DNA of 64,000 nt, from the NCBI GenBank assembly GCA_026392015.1, contig JAPLCW010000185.1:1-64000 (forward strand). Direction: 5' to 3'. Each line of letters opens with the position of its first letter. Position 1 is the first letter of the stretch. The stretch comes from Candidatus Auribacterota bacterium. Lineage in GTDB: Bacteria; Auribacterota; Tritonobacteria; UBA1439. Both the position numbers and the translations under genes were made by a program. The notes beneath the pieces are model-generated. The model saw nothing but the letters and a program-made list of their open reading frames with translations. It ran no database searches and was not told the DNA's origin. Shown here in pieces: positions 37,416 through 45,134 of the stretch.

Positions 37416-37598
37416 GCCGCAACCGAATCTATCTGTGTGTATCGGTGTTCTATCTGTGTCTATCTGTGATGCACATTGAAGATTTAACGAGCACCACAGA
37501 TACACATAGATAACTGCGGATGAACACAGATAAAGCCATATACTGGGAAAGAGTTACGGATTCAGATGTAATAATCTCTGCCAAAGAACAAACATTTT
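37416..37598. repeat. 183-bp direct repeat, copy 1
   Basis: Runs from gccgcaaccgaatctatctg to aagaacaaacatttt and differs from copy 2 (37803-37985) at only a few bases with no length change. It contains the word family atctgtgtctatctgtg. No coding frame is kept. Copies 1 and 2 flank the MITE-like element at 37607-37786. Confidence 0.85.
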
Positions 37599-37606
37599 GA
37601 TGTTTG

Positions 37607-37786
37607 CAGTACACTGTTAAATTAGTTTTTACTGATATAAATGCCGTACGCATTATGTCATTGCGAGGATCCCGCCGAGGCGGGAGACGAAGCAATCTAT
37701 TTTTATCTTTTAACAACGAGATTGCCGCGCCCTTTGGGCTCGCAATGACAGGTTACCTCGTAAGAATTAACTTAACAGTGTAGTAG
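37607..37786. repeat. MITE-like element, copy B, inverted relative to copy A
   Basis: A 180-bp element matching 30415-30596 in reverse orientation: ends cagtacactgttaaattag and cttaacagtgtagtag, interior gtcattgcgaggatcccgcc and ggctcgcaatgac. It sits between the two 183-bp direct repeats. Confidence 0.85.
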
Positions 37787-37802
37787 TATAGTGTGACAAT
37801 TA

Positions 37803-37985
37803 GCCGCAACCGAATCTATCTGTGTGCATCAGTGTTAAATCTGTGTGTATCTGTGATGCACATTGAAGATTTAACGAGCACCACAGATACACATAGATAA
37901 CTGCGGATGAACACAGATAAAGCCATATACTGGGAAAGAGTTACGGATTCAGATGTAATAATCTCTGCCCAAGAACAAACATTTT
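37803..37985. repeat. 183-bp direct repeat, copy 2
   Basis: Same sequence and length as 37416-37598 apart from scattered substitutions (for example tgcatcagtg for tgtatcggtg). It ends 128 bp before the next gene start. The stretch 37986-38113 holds no other recognisable signal. Confidence 0.85.
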
Positions 37986-38113
37986 TACGCGAATAGTGCA
38001 GAGAACGGCGAGAAGATTCTATTCGGCCTCTGCAGCAGTATCTCTTTCCGGGGCATTGAGGAGGTCTGCTTGGTGAATACACACTTCAGGAAAGACGGTG
38101 CGGAGCGCGGATC

Positions 38114-39766
38114 ATGGAGAAAAAACGTATGACTGATCATCCGAGGACACCGCATCGTGCATTTCTCCTGCTCATGGGGCTTTCGCTCCTCATCATGGCC
38201 CCGATGGTGATATATCCCTGCGGCCGGGACCAGGGAATGTTCGGGTATACGGGGCGCATGGTGCTCCATGGAGCGGTGCCGTTCAGGGATTTTTGGGATC
38301 CGAAACCCCCCGCGATTTATTACACCTATGCTCTGGGAGAGTTGCTCTTTGGCTACTCGATGATCGCGGTGCGAGTGCTGGATATCCTCTGGCAGTTGGC
38401 TGTCGCGGCGGTACTTTTCCATATTACCCGGAGGCTCTCAAAAAATAACCTCCAGGCGGTGGTTGCAGGGCTCCTCTATGTGGTCTCGTACGCAAGCAGG
38501 GGATGGTGGAACACCGCGCAGCCCGACGATTTTCTCAATCTTCCCGCTGCCCTCGGCATTCTATTTTTTATGATGGCGCTGGAGCGTCAACGGATCGCAT
38601 GGTTATCGGTTATGATCGGCATGCTCGCGGGAGCGGCGTTCTACTTCAGGTATCCCATGGGCGCGCTACTCGCTGTTTTTATGTGCGTCATCCTGGTCGT
38701 GCAGGGAATGAACAGGAGGACGGTGGGTGCGATTGTCGCCATGGGGGGGGGATTTGTCCTCCTTGCCGGAGGCTACGCCCTCTATCTCTATCTGGCCGGA
38801 GCGTGGGGAAAGTTTTTCTACACGGAGTTTATCTGGACCAGGGGATACACTGGCTTGGGAGGGACGCCGCGCACTTTTGCGGGCGTAGTGCATCTCGTGG
38901 ATATTCTCCATTCGCACTTCAGTGTCGTGGGTCTCATTTTCCTCGCTCTTCCGACCTATCTCTGGGCGATAAAAAGGGATGCACGCGACATTCGCGTGCA
39001 ACTGATTGCCCTCTGGGTTCTCGTGGCGCTGGTGAATCTATACCTGGAGAACAAATTTTATATATACCATTTCGCGCCGCTCCTGGCGCCGCTCGCGATA
39101 GGCGCGTCGGGTGTGGTGTCCGTCCCTTTTGAAACCAGAAGGCGCCTCGGACTGAGAACCTCCTGCGGGCTGTTCGTGCTGTGTGTGGTCCTGGCATCTC
39201 TGGCGGTTGTGAATACGCGCTACGGCATCTACTGCCTCCAGACCTACCGGGACAGCGTGGATGCGCTCGCCGGGAAGCTGCTCGGAGGCAAGGGGCTGGA
39301 TGATTATTACATGAACGTGAGATTCACCTCTGATGATTTTTCGCTCCCCGCCGACCGGGTGGTGGCGAGGTATCTGGATGAACACACGCGCCCTGACGAG
39401 ACGGTCTTCATATGGGGCTGCGAGACACTCGTCTACTACCTCGCCCAGAGGCGCGCCGTATCGCCCTTTATCCATAATTTCCCCTTCCGCTGTCCATGGA
39501 CCCCCGACCGCTTCGGAGTGGAGCTGCTCTCGGCTCTCTCACGCGAAAAGCCCGACTATTTCCTGGTCGTTCGCAATGACCCCACGTGGTGGGCGACCGG
39601 GACGCATGAAGACTCACTGGGGGCGCTGAGAAGATATCCGCAGATAGAGATGTTCTTGGTGGAGAACTATTCATTCGAAACGTCGATTGAGGATTTTCTC
39701 ATTTACAAAAGAACAGGCGCTCCGCGGGAGGGGCGTGCGGCGGGCTTCCCCACTTCCCGACGCTAA
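38114..39766 (+). CDS. GT39-like GT-C glycosyltransferase
   Basis: A 550-residue polytopic protein. Residues 37-58 (GRDQGMFGYTGRMVLHGAVPF) hold D39 after helix 1, and RDFWDPKPPAIYYTYALGELLFG (58-80) is the second family motif, the clearest PMT_2-type signature of this group. About eleven helices are followed by a short periplasmic domain from ~400 (YLDEHTRPDETVFIWGCETLVYYLAQRR). The ATG at 38114 and the Met at 38129 are both possible starts, each with a purine-rich site. It is a single transcription unit between repeat-filled gaps. Donor and acceptor are unknown. Confidence 0.85.
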   Translation: MEKKRMTDHPRTPHRAFLLLMGLSLLIMAPMVIYPCGRDQGMFGYTGRMVLHGAVPFRDFWDPKPPAIYYTYALGELLFGYSMIAVRVLDILWQLAVAAVLFHITRRLSKNNLQAVVAGLLYVVSYASRGWWNTAQPDDFLNLPAALGILFFMMALERQRIAWLSVMIGMLAGAAFYFRYPMGALLAVFMCVILVVQGMNRRTVGAIVAMGGGFVLLAGGYALYLYLAGAWGKFFYTEFIWTRGYTGLGGTPRTFAGVVHLVDILHSHFSVVGLIFLALPTYLWAIKRDARDIRVQLIALWVLVALVNLYLENKFYIYHFAPLLAPLAIGASGVVSVPFETRRRLGLRTSCGLFVLCVVLASLAVVNTRYGIYCLQTYRDSVDALAGKLLGGKGLDDYYMNVRFTSDDFSLPADRVVARYLDEHTRPDETVFIWGCETLVYYLAQRRAVSPFIHNFPFRCPWTPDRFGVELLSALSREKPDYFLVVRNDPTWWATGTHEDSLGALRRYPQIEMFLVENYSFETSIEDFLIYKRTGAPREGRAAGFPTSRR

Positions 39767-40246
39767 TCCCGGGACCACGAACGAACACGGATTGACACGG
39801 TGTAATGGTTAGAAGAATGGGCTCTCTTTCAATTTGTGTGGGTAAATATTCTTTTCCCTCCCCCTTTGAGGGGGGAGGGAATGGCTAAAGTAACCCACAC
39901 AAAACGGAAGAGAGCCAAAGAATGTAACCGCGGATTACGCGGATTGGAAAAGATGAAGGGATAGTAACCACTGATGAACAGGGATGGGCACGGCAGCTTA
40001 AAGTTGAGCAAGGAGTTTTGGGGCTTTTAATAGCAGGTCTTCTGGAGTTGTTTGAATCCGCATAATCAGCAAAATCCGCGGTTAAAAAGTGATTAAAGAG
40101 TTCTAACCGCGGATTACGCGGATTGCGCGGATTGAAAAAGATGAAGGGATAGTAAACATCGATGAACAGGGATGGGCACGGTTAAGAGGTTTCTCAGTGT
40201 TAATCCGTGTTTATCTGTTGTTGTAGTGAAATTTAATCAGGCTTCG
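39767..40246. other. Intergenic, repeat words
   Basis: There is no gene. It includes MITE-like copy H2 (39820-39916) and three runs of aaccgcggattacgcggatt (around 39922, 40075 and 40105) with the near-duplicated stretch aaagatgaagggatagtaa at about 39948 and 40136. Confidence 0.55.
39820..39916. repeat. MITE-like repeat, family H, copy 2
   Basis: 97 bp, ends ggctctctttcaatttgtgt and the near-complement cacacaaaacggaagagagcc, inner ccctccccctttgagggggg. Same family as 574-670 and 42582-42682. Confidence 0.8.
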
Positions 40247-40478
40247 CAATTGTGGGAGGGGGGGAAAAGCAATTTAGCTATCGAGCTATCAAGCTATCAA
40301 AATAAGAGCATACTGTGGGAGGGGCGTCCTCGCCCCGATCGTCATTGTTGGAGGGCTTTCTGGGCTCGATCGCGGCTGAAAGCCGCTCCCCAATTTATTT
40401 AAATTCCCAGGTATTTAACGCGTGTATCTGCGTGCTCTGCGTTCATCTGCGTCCTGAACAGCAGTTAATGTTTGGACG
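40247..40478. repeat. Large dispersed repeat, copy P
   Basis: 232 bp from caattgtgggagggggg to ttaatgtttggacg, nearly identical in reverse orientation to 47027-47249. It contains ggggcgtcctcgccccgatc, ggctgaaagccgctcccc and gcgtgtatctgcgtgctctg. It carries no coding frame of note. A diverged relative is at 10256-10475. The gap 40479-40587 after it holds only word repeats. Confidence 0.85.
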
Positions 40479-40587
40479 TGGATAGCGCTGATTGGGCGGA
40501 TTAGAAAAGGCTGAATCACTGAGGACTCTGAGATATTGTTTCAGAATCTTCAGTGTTCTCAGATGAATAGATCGGGCTAGCATACTA

Positions 40588-42513
40588 ATGGCTGCGCAAC
40601 TCAACAACGACAACGGCGGGGGGAATAAACGATGCGTCTCTCTGGGCCCGTTCCTATGCATCGCCGTCTGTGCACACCTCTTCCTCGCGCTCCATAACTA
40701 TTGCGGCGTCGACGGGGCCAACTTCTTCAGCTACTACAGCCAGTACGCGTTCGGCCTCTCCGGGGGGCGCTGCAACTATTTCAGCGCGTCGTTTAGCGCG
40801 CTCGCCGTGCCGCACGTGATCTCCTGTCTCCTGCGCGTCCCCCTTGTCGCGTGCGCCAAGTTCCTCCAGTCGGTCTTCTGGATCTGGTGCTCATATCTCG
40901 TCGTCACGATGTTGCCGAAACACGCGCGCGGGGGGAGAGTGCGGTGGTTCCTTTTTCTCGCGCTCAATCCCGTCGCGATCTTCAATATCCACTACCACGT
41001 CCAATACGATGCGCTGGCGCTCTTCCTCATGGTGGCGGGGCTCGACTGCTACAGGCGTAAGGGCGCCGCGGCGCGGCTGCTCGCCGGGCTCTGTTGGGCG
41101 CTGGCCGTGAGCGTGAAGACATATCCCGCGCTCCTCCTTCCGCTCTTTCTTTTTGACCGGAGAGAGCCCGTGAGGGGAAAGGCGCTCTTCTACTGCTCTT
41201 TACTTCTTTTTTTCCTGATCCCCGAGATACCATGGATCTGCCGTGTCGGCTGGTCGCAAACATTCCTGCCGGCCCTCGGCTACCAGGGTTTCCACCGGTT
41301 CGGCCTGTACCTCCTGACCGGGGCCTCCGGTGAGGGATGGGCGGGGAAGGCAAGCGCTCTCACGGACAGCGCCATGCCGGCGCTCGCCGCCGTAGTACTG
41401 ATCCTGGTCGGAACGCTCATCCGGAGGGGGAGGGCGTCTCTCTTCCAGGGCATCGGACTTTTCCTCGCCCTCCTCCTGTTGGTCTCCACGAGGAATGCGC
41501 CGCAATATTTTATCTTCGTCATCCCGTTCCTCATTCTTTTCAGAAGCAGGGGCGCGCTGGTATTTGCCAATGCGGCGTATGCGGTTATCCTCGCCTTCTT
41601 CTATCTCCTCGACAAGGAGATGAGCGGGAGTTACTGTCTTTTGAACTGTCTCCATGCCGTTTCCATCGGCGGCGGAGCCCTGGCATTCTGGGGAAGGCTC
41701 TCCCCATGGATCTCCCGGTACGTATGGGGATGCGCCTTCATAATCGCATCCGGCGTTTTCTCATGGGCATACTGGCCTGCCCGCGGTGAGGTTAAAGATG
41801 ATCCTGTCCCCGCGGCGTCAAGGGGGAAGAAGTCCACCGCCCCTCTCTGGATTGTTCTCTCCGCGCTCTGGGGACTCTCGCTCTTGAGCGCGCATTTTCG
41901 CGGGAATCCGTTCTCCATGCCGCCCAACGGGCTCCCCGATATTCTCAACTGCAACACCGTGCTCGAACCGGCCTCGACCCTCGCCTGGTACGGGAGCCGC
42001 GGCGAGTACGAACTGAGGTTCACAGGTCTCTCGCCGGGCGACGCGGTTCTTGTCTCGGGTGATTCATACTTCCGGGTCAGGATCGGGGACCGTACCATCG
42101 GGCCGTTCCGGGGCGACGGGAACAAACTCTACAGTTTCTGGTGGGGGATATCGTATTCCCTCTCCTATGACGATCTGGAGAAGAACAACTTCCTCGTCGG
42201 GGTCACCAACCAACTCTGCTCGATCCGCGGCGAGAATACGGTGATGGCGAGGCTCGGCGGGAACGGGAGAGACTGGATCCCCAACGGCCACGGCCTGGAG
42301 GGGAAGGTCCAGGTGATGCGATGCGCCCTCAATGGGGTGCCCTGCGATGTGACGCAGGGGGAACGCCTGGGATGGCAGGATACCGGGTGGCTTACTCTGA
42401 GCCCGAGCATCGTCCCCGCGGGAGGGCATTCGGCAGTCAATATCTTCACTATTCTGCTGGCGTACCTCGTGGTATTCTTTAGCATCGTAACTCCTCGGCT
42501 GGATGTATCTTAA
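40588..42513 (+). CDS. GT87-like (DUF2029) GT-C membrane protein with C-terminal beta domain
   Basis: A 641-residue protein. About eleven helices occupy residues 20-400. FNIHYHVQYDALALFLMVAGLD (about 130-150) and GLCWALAVSVKTYPALLLPLFL (about 168-190) are typical of GT87/DUF2029-type polyprenyl-phosphate-mannose-dependent mannosyltransferases (HxQxD and the KxYP loop). After a short linker, residues ~460-610 look like a periplasmic beta domain (GEYELRFTGLSPGDAVLVSGDSYFRVRIGD) and a final helix ends the protein. The combination with a beta tail is not usual for GT87. The ATG at 40588 has only a weak ribosome site. It is the first of three genes enclosed by inverted copies P and Q of the large repeat. 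Confidence 0.75.
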   Translation: MAAQLNNDNGGGNKRCVSLGPFLCIAVCAHLFLALHNYCGVDGANFFSYYSQYAFGLSGGRCNYFSASFSALAVPHVISCLLRVPLVACAKFLQSVFWIWCSYLVVTMLPKHARGGRVRWFLFLALNPVAIFNIHYHVQYDALALFLMVAGLDCYRRKGAAARLLAGLCWALAVSVKTYPALLLPLFLFDRREPVRGKALFYCSLLLFFLIPEIPWICRVGWSQTFLPALGYQGFHRFGLYLLTGASGEGWAGKASALTDSAMPALAAVVLILVGTLIRRGRASLFQGIGLFLALLLLVSTRNAPQYFIFVIPFLILFRSRGALVFANAAYAVILAFFYLLDKEMSGSYCLLNCLHAVSIGGGALAFWGRLSPWISRYVWGCAFIIASGVFSWAYWPARGEVKDDPVPAASRGKKSTAPLWIVLSALWGLSLLSAHFRGNPFSMPPNGLPDILNCNTVLEPASTLAWYGSRGEYELRFTGLSPGDAVLVSGDSYFRVRIGDRTIGPFRGDGNKLYSFWWGISYSLSYDDLEKNNFLVGVTNQLCSIRGENTVMARLGGNGRDWIPNGHGLEGKVQVMRCALNGVPCDVTQGERLGWQDTGWLTLSPSIVPAGGHSAVNIFTILLAYLVVFFSIVTPRLDVS

Positions 42514-42581
42514 GGGGCAGAGGCTATAATTCAGTGCCATTCAGGACGCAGATGAACGCAGAACACGCAGATATAATAAGA

Positions 42582-42682
42582 GGTTCTCTTCCATTTTGTG
42601 TGGGCAAATATACTTTTACTCTCCCCCTGTGAAGGGGGAGGGAATAGGTAGGTAAAGTAATTCACACTAAACGAAAGAGACC
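42582..42682. repeat. MITE-like repeat, family H, copy 3
   Basis: 101 bp, ends ggttctcttccattttgtgt and cacactaaacgaaagagacc, inner ctccccctgtgaaggggga. The remainder of the 42514-42840 gap holds cgcagatgaacgcag words. Confidence 0.8.
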
Positions 42683-42840
42683 CTAAAAGATTCTAGTAAT
42701 AATGATCAAGGACGGATGCCGCTTTCTTGTTTATCTGCGCAAATCTGCGTCCAACCTTTCCAGGACACAGGTGAACGCAGAACACGCAGATACAAAGCTA
42801 ATCTGCGCTGTCTGTGTACTAATGTAACGGAGATGGCTTG

Positions 42841-44868
42841 ATGAATAGCCGGAATACTGACACTTTGCATCTCACGGCACTCGTGCTCCTGCTCGTGTTC
42901 GCCTACGCGTATTTTCTGCCGCCATCCTCGCCCGAGAAATTCGGAACGAACAACAGCGTGCGTTTCTACCTCACCAAGAGTCTTACGCTCGATGGGAGCT
43001 TTACCATTGAAAAATATTACCGGGGCGGCATAGACGCGGCGCTCTATAACGGACACTACTATTCCGGCAAGGCCCCCGCAGCATCCTTCCTCGCGGTGCC
43101 CGTCTTCTGGCTTGTCTGGCATGTTGCGGATGATGCGATTCCTGAGTGGCTCTACCTGTACCTTGTCCAGCTTGTGGTTATCTCTCTCCCGAGCGTTCTG
43201 CTTGCCCTTTTGCTCCACGGCTTTCTTGTGCGGATCGGCGCGCCATGCCGCGTTGCGGATCTTCTTGTCGTCGGCTACAGCCTGGGCACCATGGCATTCC
43301 CCTACAGCACACAGTTCATGGGACACCAGATTGCCGCGGTCTTTCTCTTCGGGTGTTTTACGAGTCTGTTGAGATGGCGAGAATACGAGACGGCGAGTGG
43401 ACGAAACGGAGAGCCGGAGAGCCGGAGAGCCGGCGACCATCGAAACTCTGAATCGCCGACTCGCCCCACCGCCCCATCGCCCACTCGTACTTTCCCCCCG
43501 CTGCTGCTGGCGGGCCTCTTCGCCGGCCTCGCCGTCGCAGCCGACTACCAGGTGGCGCTCGTGGTGTGCATACTGGTGCTCTTCACGATATTCTCTTTTC
43601 GCCGTCTTGGGGCGGTGTTCCTGTTTGCGCTCGGCTGCATCCCCGGCGTTATTTTTATTCTGTTGTATAATTACGCTTCTTTCGGCGATCCGCTCAGTTT
43701 CCCCTATGCGCATGAAGCGATGCCGATCGCGAGGGAAGTCCAGTCAAAGGGCCTCTTTGGTGTGAAGCTGCCGCAGCTGGTGCCGCTCCTGATGCTGCTG
43801 TTCAGTCCGTGGAGGGGGCTGTTCTTTGTCTCGCCTTTTCTTCTGCTCTCGATTCCCGGCCTTTATTGTCTCGCAACACAACCTCAGGAGAGCGGCGATT
43901 TCTGTCGAGGGGCTGGCGTGAGCGGGAAACGGCTCTTTTGGATCTGCGGCCTTGCGGTGGCGGGGTATCTGCTCTTCAACTCATCATACACGGCATGGTC
44001 GGGCGGTTCAGGATATGGGCCGAGGTTCCTCGTGCCCATCCTCCCGTTCGCGGTGATCCCGATTTTGGCGGTCATGGGATCAGGCTCGAAGAGGTACTAC
44101 TGGCTGCTCGTGCTGCTTGTTCTCTATTCGGTTGCATTCCAATGCGTGGGTACCGCAGGCGGCCCTCTCGCGCATGAGTATATCCGGAATCCCGTGAGGG
44201 AGTTCCTGTTGCCCTATGTGCTGAGAGGGAACGTCAGGCCGAACTGGTGCACGCTCGCGGGGTTCAGGGCGGGGCCAAGCATGGTGCTGTTCGCCGCTCT
44301 CCTGGCGTCGGGGATTACACTTTTTATCGCAACGGGGAGGAGGGGCTCCAGCGGAATGGCGCGGCGCGCCGGGATGGGGGAGAAACTTTTATGGTGGCTC
44401 TGCCTGTTGGGGGCGCTGGCGATGGGGCTCCTCTTCATCTTTCACAGGACTGAGGAGACCGCATACAGATATGCGGTGATAGGACACAGCTATGACTGGT
44501 CGGGGGACCCCGAGGCTGCAATCCCCTGCTTTGAAAAATCGCTCCAGATGGATCCCGGCAACCCGCTTGTGCTCAATGACCTCACCCTGATCCTCGCCGA
44601 GAGGGGGTCCTATGAGAGGGCGCTGGCGGTCAATCTGCGCGCCCTTGCCGTGCGGCAGGGGGACCCGGAGATTCGGGCACGCGCCGATCTGCTTTCTCGA
44701 ATTGTGGATATTTCGAATGCGATAGACGCTCCCCCTCGACGGAAAGAGCTCCTGAGAGAGCGCGCCGCACTCCTCGAGAAACTCGGCTGCCCCGCTGCGG
44801 CGCAAAGAGACCGGGAAGAGGCTGAGAGAGGGGAGGCAAATACGGGGGCAATGACAAATAGCAAATGA
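42841..44868 (+). CDS. GT-C-like membrane protein with TPR tail and an internal repeat insertion
   Basis: A 675-residue protein. The N-terminal loop NNSVRFYLTKSLTLDGSF...RGGIDAALYNGHYYSGKAP resembles a group of PMT-like proteins, and FMGHQIAAVFLFG is a further common point. Residues about 181-220 (ETASGRNGEPESRRAGDHRN...) interrupt the sequence between two helices and are encoded by a repeat-like segment (about 43384-43490), kept in frame. Helices continue to ~540. The end is a TPR-type region (YAVIGHSYDWSGDPEAAIPCFEKSLQ). The start is ATG 42841 after aacggag. The very C-terminus (TNSK) reads from a caaatgacaaatg word repeat. Confidence 0.7.
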   Translation: MNSRNTDTLHLTALVLLLVFAYAYFLPPSSPEKFGTNNSVRFYLTKSLTLDGSFTIEKYYRGGIDAALYNGHYYSGKAPAASFLAVPVFWLVWHVADDAIPEWLYLYLVQLVVISLPSVLLALLLHGFLVRIGAPCRVADLLVVGYSLGTMAFPYSTQFMGHQIAAVFLFGCFTSLLRWREYETASGRNGEPESRRAGDHRNSESPTRPTAPSPTRTFPPLLLAGLFAGLAVAADYQVALVVCILVLFTIFSFRRLGAVFLFALGCIPGVIFILLYNYASFGDPLSFPYAHEAMPIAREVQSKGLFGVKLPQLVPLLMLLFSPWRGLFFVSPFLLLSIPGLYCLATQPQESGDFCRGAGVSGKRLFWICGLAVAGYLLFNSSYTAWSGGSGYGPRFLVPILPFAVIPILAVMGSGSKRYYWLLVLLVLYSVAFQCVGTAGGPLAHEYIRNPVREFLLPYVLRGNVRPNWCTLAGFRAGPSMVLFAALLASGITLFIATGRRGSSGMARRAGMGEKLLWWLCLLGALAMGLLFIFHRTEETAYRYAVIGHSYDWSGDPEAAIPCFEKSLQMDPGNPLVLNDLTLILAERGSYERALAVNLRALAVRQGDPEIRARADLLSRIVDISNAIDAPPRRKELLRERAALLEKLGCPAAAQRDREEAERGEANTGAMTNSK

Positions 44869-45134
44869 CAAATGACAAAACAGATTTATAGTACGTTGTG
44901 CCAATGGGAAGTTATGTTATCTCAGTGTGGATGAATGAATAAGATCAAAATTTTTTCTGCATTTGCGGAATAATCCGCGTAATCGGCGAAATCCACGGTT
45001 AAAAACATATAACCACTGAGGCCACTGAGATCTCTGAGATAGTGTTTCAGTGCCTTCAGTGTTCTCAGTGGTTAATAACTTTTATTCTGTCATTTGGATT
45101 TTGTCATTTATCATTCGTCTGTAGGGAGGGATCG

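Noticed and set aside
37416-37985. Possible CRISPR array from the repeated segments
   Set aside because: Only two 183-bp direct copies with a MITE-like element between them. No short regular repeats with unique spacers and no cas genes.
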